From Verrucomicrobiales bacterium (GTDB lineage: Bacteria > Verrucomicrobiota > Verrucomicrobiia > Limisphaerales > CAIMTB01), in assembly GCA_016795425.1 (NCBI GenBank), contig JAEUHG010000070.1, positions 1 to 40,228 of the forward strand: 40,228 bases of DNA, read 5' to 3'. Positions 34,111-40,228 of the stretch are shown here, piece by piece (positions within the stretch are counted from its first letter, which is position 1; the number at the start of each line of letters is the position of its first letter). Under the pieces are notes generated by a model that searched no databases, was not told the origin of the DNA, and was given only the letters and a program-made list of their open reading frames with translations. A program made the translations under genes and the position numbers.

Positions 34111-34797
34111 ATGAACCTCGGTCGAGGGTGGTGCCGTTACTGCATGGGGTCGGCGAGACGCGTGGTTTGGGTGTTCCCGGTGCTGCTCGGACTCACCGGG
34201 TGCACGATCGTCATGGCGCCGAAATCGGAGTCGGAAGTCGCGACGGCGGCTGCCGAAGCTCCAACTCGGCGCGAGGTCCTGGACCAACGCCGGGTCCTGG
34301 TTTTTGGCGACATCACACCCGTCGTGGCCGAACGGGTGGTCCGGGAGTTGTTTTACCTCGATGCCAAGAGTGGCGAAGCCATCGATTTCTACCTGATGAC
34401 ACCGGGGGGCGATTTGAAGGCGGCGTTCACCATCGAGAATGCGATGCAATTATTGAGATCGCCAGTGAACACCTATGCCTTTGCCGAGTGCAATTCGGCT
34501 GGTGCGATGTTGCTCGCCGCTGGGACCGGCCGCCGGGTGGCATTCCGGGGTTCGACGATCACCATCCACGGCATGAACTCCCGTGGAAAGCCCCCGGCAC
34601 AGTACATGGAATCGGTGCAGGCCTATTACACCGATTTTTGGCGCCGCCGCGCCCGCCTGCCGGAGGGATGGCTGCCGTTGCCCAAAGGGCAGACCCATTT
34701 TCTCACCGCCGACCAGGCCCGGGAGTATGGATTGGTGGACTCGGTTCTCGAGCGTAAGGAACTGCCGCGGGAGATCGCCCCCGAGCGCGCCCGGTGA
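34111..34797 (+). CDS. ClpP-like serine protease lipoprotein
   Basis: A 228-residue protein with a lipoprotein signal peptide (VVWVFPVLLGLTGC; Cys31 as +1) and a Clp/crotonase-type protease fold. FYLMTPGGDLKAAFTIENAM provides the oxyanion Gly residues, AECNSAGAMLLAAGTGRR the candidate nucleophile Ser129, and STITIHGMNS the candidate His153. The end (THFLTADQAREYGLVDSVL) matches ClpP well. The position of the triad Asp in ClpP appears to be occupied by a non-acidic residue, so the third member is uncertain. ClpP acts in the cytosol with ClpX/A; this one should be membrane-tethered on the outer side. Confidence 0.82.
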   Translation: MNLGRGWCRYCMGSARRVVWVFPVLLGLTGCTIVMAPKSESEVATAAAEAPTRREVLDQRRVLVFGDITPVVAERVVRELFYLDAKSGEAIDFYLMTPGGDLKAAFTIENAMQLLRSPVNTYAFAECNSAGAMLLAAGTGRRVAFRGSTITIHGMNSRGKPPAQYMESVQAYYTDFWRRRARLPEGWLPLPKGQTHFLTADQAREYGLVDSVLERKELPREIAPERAR

Positions 34798-35057
34798 ACC
34801 GAAGGACGCCGTCGATCACTCGTCGCAGCGCGACGAGTGCCACCTTACGGGGCCCATTACCAACTCAGGGAATTCTTTACCGGGGCTAATCGCCGCCAGC
34901 CCCCATCCCGTTCACCCCCGCTGGATCTTCTCACCGGTCGTTGAACTTCCGTCAAAGGGACTACAGAAGTGAGATGTTGGGTTTCCAAGCTACTGACGGC
35001 TTTTCCAATCGCCGAATGCCTGAAACCTCGATGGAGCTGAACCTGCCTGCCAATCGA
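34798..35057. other. Intergenic stretch with a perfect hairpin
   Basis: A 10-bp stem CACTCGTCGC (34817-34826) and GCGACGAGTG (34830-34839) with an AGC loop, and no T-run. It lies between convergent genes and may act as a bidirectional transcript end or be a REP-type repeat. Nothing else is recognisable. Confidence 0.5.
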
Positions 35058-36095
35058 TTACTGGGAGACGGGCGCTGGCGCTGGCGTGGGCGGCGCGGCC
35101 GCCCGACCGCCGGATGCTGGGGCGCGTTCGACAAAAGGCGCCCCTCCTTCCACCCAGTGCGCCACGAGAAGTATTTCCTCGGGCGTGAGCGGTTTCTTGC
35201 CTGAGGGCGGCATGGCTTCGTCGTGTTCGGCGGGCAGCAGGATGCGACGCACGAGTTCACTCTTCATCAGATTTCCGGGTGTGATCCCCGTTGAGCCACT
35301 TTCCCCTCCCTTAAAGGCGCTCTCCTTCTGGTCGAGGCGATAGTCTCCTTTGTGCTTTTCGGGGCCGTGGCAGGAGTAACATTTGGCTTCGAGGATCGGG
35401 AGAATGCGCTGGGTAAAGAGCGCGTCGCCTTCGGCGGCTTCTGCTTTGGTCGCGGCGGGGGATTCAGCCGACTTCGTCGGGCGCTTCAGGAGTTTGGCGA
35501 GCATCGGCGGCGCGTTGGCGGTGAGGAAATCGGATCCGTGAGTCAAGTTGCCGCCATAATGCCCCGCGGGGACCAGGGTGATCATCGCCGCCGCGACCAG
35601 GCCGCGGTAAACGTGGAGCAAGCCCTTGTTCGACGGCGCCCTTGAAGAGAGATACTCGGCGATGATCGCAAAGGCAGTGAATCCGACCACGGCGAAACCA
35701 AGGTTTCGATGCATGTTCACCATCTCCGCGTCGAATTCATCGTCCCAACCTCGAAACAACCCCAGCACCGCAGCGGTGATGCCGCTGATCAATGCCAGCC
35801 AAAGGACCATGCGATTGACACGCCGAACTTCCGGGCTCGGGCGAAAGAAATGGTAAGCTTCCAGCAGGAACGCGCCGGTGACGAAACCGATCGGGTAATG
35901 CAGCGCGACGATGTGGAAGGCGCCGAGAAAATCAAACCACTGGCCCGTCCCCTCAGTGGAACCGGTGTCCGCCGGGGCACCACCATCCGCGGCCGCCACC
36001 ATGGCAGCGATGGCCGCCGGAGCCGCCAGGGCAGCCAACGCCAGCAGGATCCTGGATAAACCGGATGAATGGAAAAGACGAAGTCGCGATGACAT
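35058..36095 (-). CDS. DUF2231-like membrane protein fused to a planctomycete-type cytochrome c domain
   Basis: A 345-residue protein. It has a signal/membrane segment at residues 14-37 and then a four-helix membrane domain (about 55-185) with His at 61, 66 and 129, followed by AGHYGGNLTHGSDFLTA. The C-terminal part (residues 224-320) is a cytochrome c domain: C239-Y-S-C242-H243 in ILEAKCYSCHGPEKHKGDYR, a possible Met ligand in EAMPPSGKK, and the LVAHWVEGGAP ending typical of the PVC cytochrome c domain. The Ala/Pro-rich tail is low-complexity. I used the ATG at 36095 because the frame further upstream lacks features. It probably shuttles electrons at the membrane. Confidence 0.87.
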   Translation of the reverse strand: MSSRLRLFHSSGLSRILLALAALAAPAAIAAMVAAADGGAPADTGSTEGTGQWFDFLGAFHIVALHYPIGFVTGAFLLEAYHFFRPSPEVRRVNRMVLWLALISGITAAVLGLFRGWDDEFDAEMVNMHRNLGFAVVGFTAFAIIAEYLSSRAPSNKGLLHVYRGLVAAAMITLVPAGHYGGNLTHGSDFLTANAPPMLAKLLKRPTKSAESPAATKAEAAEGDALFTQRILPILEAKCYSCHGPEKHKGDYRLDQKESAFKGGESGSTGITPGNLMKSELVRRILLPAEHDEAMPPSGKKPLTPEEILLVAHWVEGGAPFVERAPASGGRAAAPPTPAPAPVSQ

Positions 36096-36180
36096 GCGAG
36101 GATGAGCGTGGTATCGAGGTTCGCTGCTAGAAATACCGGATTTTGGGAGGCTGTCGACGGGGAACCACCGGGCCAGGGGG

Positions 36181-36882
36181 TCAAGGGCATCGCGCCCGCT
36201 GTTGGTACCGAAACCAACCCAGAGCTGCGACGCCAGCGGCAGCGATGTGGTACCCCGATATCGGTCCGACCAGACGGGGGGTGTCCCGCATGAACTCATG
36301 CAGAAACCGAAATGTTCCGTAGCCCATCAGATAGAGGTGGAAGCACTGGTGACGGCATTGACCACCCCGCTGCAATCCGTACAGCAAGGCTGCTGCGGCG
36401 AGGTTGAAGGCCAATTCCAGCGGCACAGCCGGCCAGCGGGCGATGCCTTGGAGGTCCTTCTGGGTCCAGAACCCAGGAGAACAGGGTTGTCCCAGGCAAC
36501 AACCATGGATCCAGCACCCCACCCGCCCCATCGCGATGCCGATGGGCACCGCCACGGCGAATCGGTCGCCGGTCGGTTCGCCGTAACCAAGTGCGCTCTT
36601 GGCGTATTCGACGCCCGCATATCCCGCGAGAAGGCCTCCCAGAATGGTCTTTCCACTCGCCCAGCGGAGGAGCCAATTCGGGTCGTTTACATCGTGCCAA
36701 CCCTCCGCCAGCAGGTACACCACCTTCGAACCGACAAAGGCCGCCACCAATCCTGCCATGTAAATCCACGGCAGTTGGCGATTCTGGCGCGCCATCCGCA
36801 TCCAGAGAAACGCGGTGACGGCAACCGCCGCCAACATCAACCCGACGTAGGCACCCGCAATGGCACCTTGGGCCGGATTCAT
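36181..36882 (-). CDS. Prolipoprotein diacylglyceryl transferase (Lgt)-like membrane protein
   Basis: A 233-residue protein with about seven membrane helices. The Lgt-like features are GGLLAGYAGVEYAK, then GDRFAVAVPIGIAMGRVGCW followed by IHGCCLGQP, and the later HLYLMGYGTFRFLHEFMRD. In E. coli Lgt the signature reads GRIGNFINGE, with R143, N146 and E151; here it is R120-V-G-C-W-I-H-G-C, so both N and E are replaced, by Cys, and the second Cys is followed by another. It may therefore not be a true Lgt. The ATG at 36882 overlaps the radical SAM stop (ATGA), which fixes the start and couples the two proteins. Confidence 0.82.
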   Translation of the reverse strand: MNPAQGAIAGAYVGLMLAAVAVTAFLWMRMARQNRQLPWIYMAGLVAAFVGSKVVYLLAEGWHDVNDPNWLLRWASGKTILGGLLAGYAGVEYAKSALGYGEPTGDRFAVAVPIGIAMGRVGCWIHGCCLGQPCSPGFWTQKDLQGIARWPAVPLELAFNLAAAALLYGLQRGGQCRHQCFHLYLMGYGTFRFLHEFMRDTPRLVGPISGYHIAAAGVAALGWFRYQQRARCP

Positions 36883-38339
36883 GGCGCCGGGCGCGTATCG
36901 GGAAAACCCGAATAATAGCGACAAAAGGAGTCCAGCTTGCCGTCCGGCCGGATCACATGCGTGCAGCAGCGATCAATCCGGTCCTGATCCCACGTCCAGG
37001 CATCCATGAACGGTTTGATGAACAGTCGGAAAGTGTGGGAAGCATCCATTTCGTACTGTTTCAGGAGGTCGGCGAGCGGTTCCGACTCACAGCCGCATCG
37101 CGCCAGGTCTTCTGGTTGGTAGCGAATCTTGTCTTTCAGGAAGCTCTGGACCTGAGTGAAATCGACAAAATCACTGATCGATCGAACCTGGCCTCCTAAC
37201 TTGAGCAGATAACCGATCGTGGCACAGTTCGGGTCGCCGCACGGGAGCGGGGTGAAATCCTCGAAGCGGAGACGGCCGGCGGACTGACCGACCGCAGCCA
37301 GAATGATGTCCGCCACGCCGAGGCGATCCGGTGCCTGAATTCTTTCTGCATCGGCGGTTCCCCCGGAGGAGAGTGGGCCGCCCACGCGGAATCGCTGGGG
37401 ACGAGACCCGTTGGATGCCGGCTGTCGGCCGCTGAGGAATTCAGGTTGAAAACTGATGCCACGAACATGCGGCCACTTCAGTCCGAACTCGATCGCCGCC
37501 CAGAGCCATCCAAGGTTCTGCCGGTTCACCGTCATGGCGAGTGTCACTGGCAGGCCCAACTCGGCGCAGTGCTGAATCGCCGTCTCACGACAGGCACGAA
37601 GATCGGCGCCACGCAGGGTGCGTTGCCCCTCTTCCTGGGGGCCGTCATACTGCAGATAGACCTGCATTTTTCCCGCACGCACGCGGGGACGAAACTGTTG
37701 GAGGAAGGTCGCATCCGTGGCGAGGCGGATGCCGTTCGTGTTGAGCAGGAGGTATTGAATCGCGGGATGTTGGGAGACCCAGTCGAGAAGCTCAAAAAAC
37801 TCGGGATGCAAAGTGGGTTCGCCCCCGGACAACTGGAGGATTTCGATCGGTCCCTTGCGATCGATGACGCCTTGGATTCGCGTCTTCAGATTCTCGAGCG
37901 ACGGCGCCTTCACCAACGCATCCTCGCCGGGTGGCGAATCCGAGTAGCAGGTCGGGCACCGCAGATTGCACGAGTCCACCACTTCAATTAAGGCCAGGCA
38001 GGTGGCCAGCTTCTCGAACGTTTCCTGGCCGCGGCCGCCGGCATTCCGACCGAGCGTACCGGCCACGCTGCCATCGCTGGCGCGACAGGCGCCATTGGAA
38101 CAACCACATTGGGAATTCGACGGGTCGCCTTGTGCCAACCAATAGAAGCGGGCGTCCGACGCCAGGCAGAGGGTGGCTTCTCCATGTTCCGCACACCTTC
38201 GGCGCAGGTAGACTCTCCCGGGTGCCTCGCCGACCTGGAGGACCTCGGCAGGACACGGCGCGTGGCACACCGGACAACGACTGGTGGTGGCCTTGAGCCG
38301 GCGCGCGACGTCAAGGGCGGGGGGAATGCCAAGGAGCAT
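36879..38339 (-). CDS. Radical SAM protein, MJ0619/tetraether synthase (Tes)-like
   Basis: A 486-residue enzyme. The N-terminal segment has Cys22, 25, 29 and 49 in SRCPVCHAPCPAEV and RRRCAEHGEA, likely a metal-binding knuckle. The radical SAM 4Fe-4S motif is C124-x3-C128-x2-C131 in VVDSCNLRCPTCYSD, followed by LQLSGGEPTLHPEF. The C-terminus FMDAWTWDQDRIDRCCTHVI, then PDGKLDSFCRYY, is the pattern I associate with the MJ0619/Tes family, members of which join lipid chains C-C. Extra Cys at 367 and 372 (LPCGDPNC) may bind a second cluster. I chose ATG 38339; the upstream open frame is a GC-rich hairpin region. The substrate here is inferred to be a membrane lipid. Confidence 0.82.
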   Translation of the reverse strand: MLLGIPPALDVARRLKATTSRCPVCHAPCPAEVLQVGEAPGRVYLRRRCAEHGEATLCLASDARFYWLAQGDPSNSQCGCSNGACRASDGSVAGTLGRNAGGRGQETFEKLATCLALIEVVDSCNLRCPTCYSDSPPGEDALVKAPSLENLKTRIQGVIDRKGPIEILQLSGGEPTLHPEFFELLDWVSQHPAIQYLLLNTNGIRLATDATFLQQFRPRVRAGKMQVYLQYDGPQEEGQRTLRGADLRACRETAIQHCAELGLPVTLAMTVNRQNLGWLWAAIEFGLKWPHVRGISFQPEFLSGRQPASNGSRPQRFRVGGPLSSGGTADAERIQAPDRLGVADIILAAVGQSAGRLRFEDFTPLPCGDPNCATIGYLLKLGGQVRSISDFVDFTQVQSFLKDKIRYQPEDLARCGCESEPLADLLKQYEMDASHTFRLFIKPFMDAWTWDQDRIDRCCTHVIRPDGKLDSFCRYYSGFPDTRPAP

Positions 38340-38364
38340 GCTGAGGGTTGGCAGGTTGGGCGAA

Positions 38365-38395
38365 CCGCGAGCGAGGGCTCGCGGGCCGCCGGCCC
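38365..38395. repeat. Tandem GC-rich hairpins
   Basis: CCGCGAGC (38365-38372) pairs with GCTCGCGG (38377-38384), immediately next to GGGCCG/CGGCCC (38383-38395). They lie in the 68-bp gap between the small membrane protein and the radical SAM gene. They could be a processing or attenuation signal, or a REP element. Confidence 0.5.
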
Positions 38396-38407
38396 GTCGA
38401 GGCGAAA

Positions 38408-38812
38408 TTATCGATTCGAGTAGAGACCCGTCAGGCAACCTCCGAAGCAGGCGATGGCGCTCGCACCGATGCAGAGGAGACTTAGGCCGATCGCCACGCC
38501 GACATTGGTGCCGTTAGGCCCGGCGAAGCGGCGGGCGATGCGAATTCCGCCGCAAATCCCGGCAGCCAGGCTGCCGAGCACGGCGATGGCCACGAGGACC
38601 AGGGCCGCATTCAGACCGCTGGAATTGCCCCAGATGGCCCCGATGAGGAAGCAGCAGACTGCTGGCGCGAAGAGGATGCCTAGGGTCGCCATCGGCGAGG
38701 AGCGCGATTGGAGCGCAACCGCTGGCGCAATCGACCCTGCCGAACCCGTTTCGGGCGCGGCCGGCGTCGGGGGATTTGGATCGGAGCTCGGTTGGGCTTC
38801 GGGATCGCTCAT
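38408..38812 (-). CDS. Small integral membrane protein
   Basis: A 134-residue protein with a Pro/Ser-rich N-terminus (SDPEAQPSSDPNPPTPAAPE) and about three helices (MATLGILFAPAVCCFLIGAI, ALVLVAIAVLGSLAAGICGG, VAIGLSLLCIGASAIACFGG). It resembles the layout of DUF4190-type proteins, but I do not assign a family. I used ATG 38812; the upstream 26 residues of the open frame have no features. It precedes the radical SAM gene on the same strand and could be in its operon. Confidence 0.7.
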   Translation of the reverse strand: MSDPEAQPSSDPNPPTPAAPETGSAGSIAPAVALQSRSSPMATLGILFAPAVCCFLIGAIWGNSSGLNAALVLVAIAVLGSLAAGICGGIRIARRFAGPNGTNVGVAIGLSLLCIGASAIACFGGCLTGLYSNR

Positions 38813-38886
38813 AAGGGGAGCAAAGCGGTTGGCGGTCTTGCTGACGAATTGAATTATTCGATGCCAACGTCGATACGGTCTCCCTC

Positions 38887-40228
38887 TCAACGGCTCGCCA
38901 CCAGGGCTTCACTGGCCAACCGCCGGGTGATGAATTGTCGCAGCGTGGGAATCTGGACCTTGGTCAGGAGATCGAGGCCCGTCGCACCGTCACTACCAAC
39001 AACAGGTTCCAGCGCGAACCAGTACATCAGGGGAAGATTGTGATCCGTCGCGTCGGCGGCCCGGGACACCAGGGGCTCGAGCACTGGAAGACGCTTGGCG
39101 ACCGGCGTGCGTTGCATCGCTGACGCAAGGTAAAGCCTGACGAACGCGGAGTTGTCGTCGCGCGCGAGTCGCGCCAATTCAGACAAAACGGCGTCACTCG
39201 GATTCCTGGACTCGCAAAGCAGCTGGATCGACCACGCACGCAGGTACTCGTCCGGATCCCGCAGCAGTCGCAACAGAAACGTTTCCGACGCGCCCCCGGT
39301 CGCATGCATCGCCCACAGAAGGCGCAAGCGGTCCACGGTACTTTGAGTGCGGGCGAAATTCTCCGCCAGGGCGGTTCGTACCGCGGCGGGTACTGCCGAC
39401 GCCGAAGGCGTTGGATGGGCGGGAAGGCCGGACACCGGGCGGGCGCTCCACGCGCGTTCCATCAGCACCCGTTGGGCATGGCGCGACATCCAGTGATTTC
39501 GATGAGTGAGCAGCGCGAGGAGGTCGGCATCGGACTGGGTGGTGAGATCGAGCCGGCTGACCGGAGCATCGCCATAGACAACCTTGTAGATACGCCCATT
39601 GCGACGGTCGTGACCCTCTTCGCGATTGTGGTGGCATTGGTTGGCGTCGTACCAATCGATGACATACATCGAACCGTCCTGGTCGTAGAGCTGGTTGAGA
39701 GTCTGGCTCCAGGTGTCGTTGAAATTGAGAAAATCGGGAGCGTGCCGTCCGACATAGCCGGAACCTTGGCGTTCGCCGAAGTCCATGTTGAGGCGTTGGC
39801 CGTGGATGTTTCCGATGAGGATCTTGTTGTGATAGTCCTGCGGCCACGAGCCGCCGAGATAGACCATCAACCCGGCATGGGCGTGGCCACCCCCGACGGC
39901 ATCGCTCCGTGCATTGGCCGCGTGCGGCCCTTTGGAACCCGCCCAATGCACGTGGTCACCATGGGTGCGGATGTTGTCGTAGATGAACGGGTTGATGTGG
40001 CGCGGGGCGCCGGCGGGAAGGTGCTTTTGGCACCGCTCCATTTCCTCGAGCGTGATGGCGAAGTGTTGACCTCCCTGACGCTCGTAGCGCGCGCCCTGGA
40101 TCATGTGCCAGAAATGCGGAATCACGCAGGCCTCCTGAAAGAGCTGGCCATGCTGATCGAAATCGATGCCCCAAGGGTTGCTGGTGCCCTCGGTGAAGAT
40201 CTCGTACTGGTGTTTCACCGGATGATAG
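38887..40228 (-). CDS. PVC-type membrane-bound dehydrogenase-like protein (5' truncated by the window edge)
   Basis: The frame is open at the right edge, so only the C-terminal 447 residues are present. They match the PVC (Pirellula/Verrucomicrobium) dehydrogenase family: TSNPWGIDFDQHGQLFQEAC, VIPHFWHMIQGARYER, GGGHAHAGLMVYLGGSWPQD, KILIGNIHGQRLNMDFGER, and SMYVIDWYDANQCHHNREEG followed by NGRIYKVVYGD. HEAT-like alpha-helical repeats follow (residues about 240-440). Many relatives carry a C-terminal CxxCH cytochrome c domain; none is present here. It lies 74 bp upstream of the small membrane protein gene. Confidence 0.87.
   Translation of the reverse strand, partial: YHPVKHQYEIFTEGTSNPWGIDFDQHGQLFQEACVIPHFWHMIQGARYERQGGQHFAITLEEMERCQKHLPAGAPRHINPFIYDNIRTHGDHVHWAGSKGPHAANARSDAVGGGHAHAGLMVYLGGSWPQDYHNKILIGNIHGQRLNMDFGERQGSGYVGRHAPDFLNFNDTWSQTLNQLYDQDGSMYVIDWYDANQCHHNREEGHDRRNGRIYKVVYGDAPVSRLDLTTQSDADLLALLTHRNHWMSRHAQRVLMERAWSARPVSGLPAHPTPSASAVPAAVRTALAENFARTQSTVDRLRLLWAMHATGGASETFLLRLLRDPDEYLRAWSIQLLCESRNPSDAVLSELARLARDDNSAFVRLYLASAMQRTPVAKRLPVLEPLVSRAADATDHNLPLMYWFALEPVVGSDGATGLDLLTKVQIPTLRQFITRRLASEALVASR

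Noticed and set aside
1..40228. CRISPR array, rRNA, riboswitch or exosortase gene
   Set aside because: No regularly spaced repeats, rRNA-like stretches, recognisable riboswitch core or EpsH-type protein were found on either strand by reading; short or divergent examples could be missed.

Overview
The window is about 40 kb of GC-rich bacterial chromosome. I infer a member of the Verrucomicrobiota, most likely a Limisphaerales/Pedosphaera-type lineage. The support is the gene set rather than any single marker: a pseudopilin with a C-terminal H-X9-DG motif, PEP-CTERM-type surface proteins, a planctomycete/verrucomicrobial-type cytochrome c domain fused to a membrane domain, the PVC-type 'membrane-bound dehydrogenase' family, Gfo/Idh/MocA plus MFS sugar genes, and a GYF_2 domain fusion. 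There is no rRNA, CRISPR array, prophage or plasmid replication module.

Layout, left half. 1-5.3 kb (+) holds the 3' end of an RND efflux pump, a GYF_2/cyclic-nucleotide-binding protein, a DUF456 membrane protein and two peroxiredoxins, closed by a strong terminator. 5.4-6.1 kb (-) is a PEP-CTERM protein. 6.3-9.0 kb (-) is a tlyA-nadK-lacI-type operon, divergent from a MidA-type methyltransferase, a pseudopilin and a lipoprotein (9.0-11.6 kb, +). 11.6-15.3 kb (-) carries an exported C39-like protein, a class-I glutamine amidotransferase-like hydrolase and a PQQ-type beta-propeller. 15.3-17.7 kb (+) is an ECF sigma factor, anti-sigma factor and secreted protein operon ending in a terminator. 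18-20.7 kb (+) is a Gfo/Idh/MocA protein with an MFS transporter.

Layout, right half. 20.8-25.6 kb (-) is an exported methyltransferase, dxr, and a glycoside hydrolase-glycosyltransferase fusion whose start abuts the dxr stop. 25.6-27.5 kb (+) is leuA, preceded by what looks like a complete leucine transcription attenuator: a Leu-rich leader peptide, mutually exclusive hairpins and an intrinsic terminator. 27.5-28.4 kb is an IS200-like/RAYT transposase with copies of a REP-like repeat on both sides. 28.4-30.1 kb (-) is a pair of ABC-2 permeases without an ATPase, divergent from a membrane-bound spermidine-synthase-like protein. tRNA-Lys(CTT) follows at 31.9 kb, then a PEP-CTERM-like protein, a hypothetical protein and a ClpP-like lipoprotein. 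From 35 to 40.2 kb (-) are a DUF2231-cytochrome c fusion, an Lgt-like membrane protein overlapping a Tes/MJ0619-like radical SAM enzyme by ATGA, a small membrane protein, and a PVC dehydrogenase-like gene running off the right edge.

The observations I consider most worth following are the radical SAM/Lgt-like pair (possible lipid modification), the leuA attenuator, and the GH-GT2 fusion. All product names come from reading motifs in the translations. No database search was possible.
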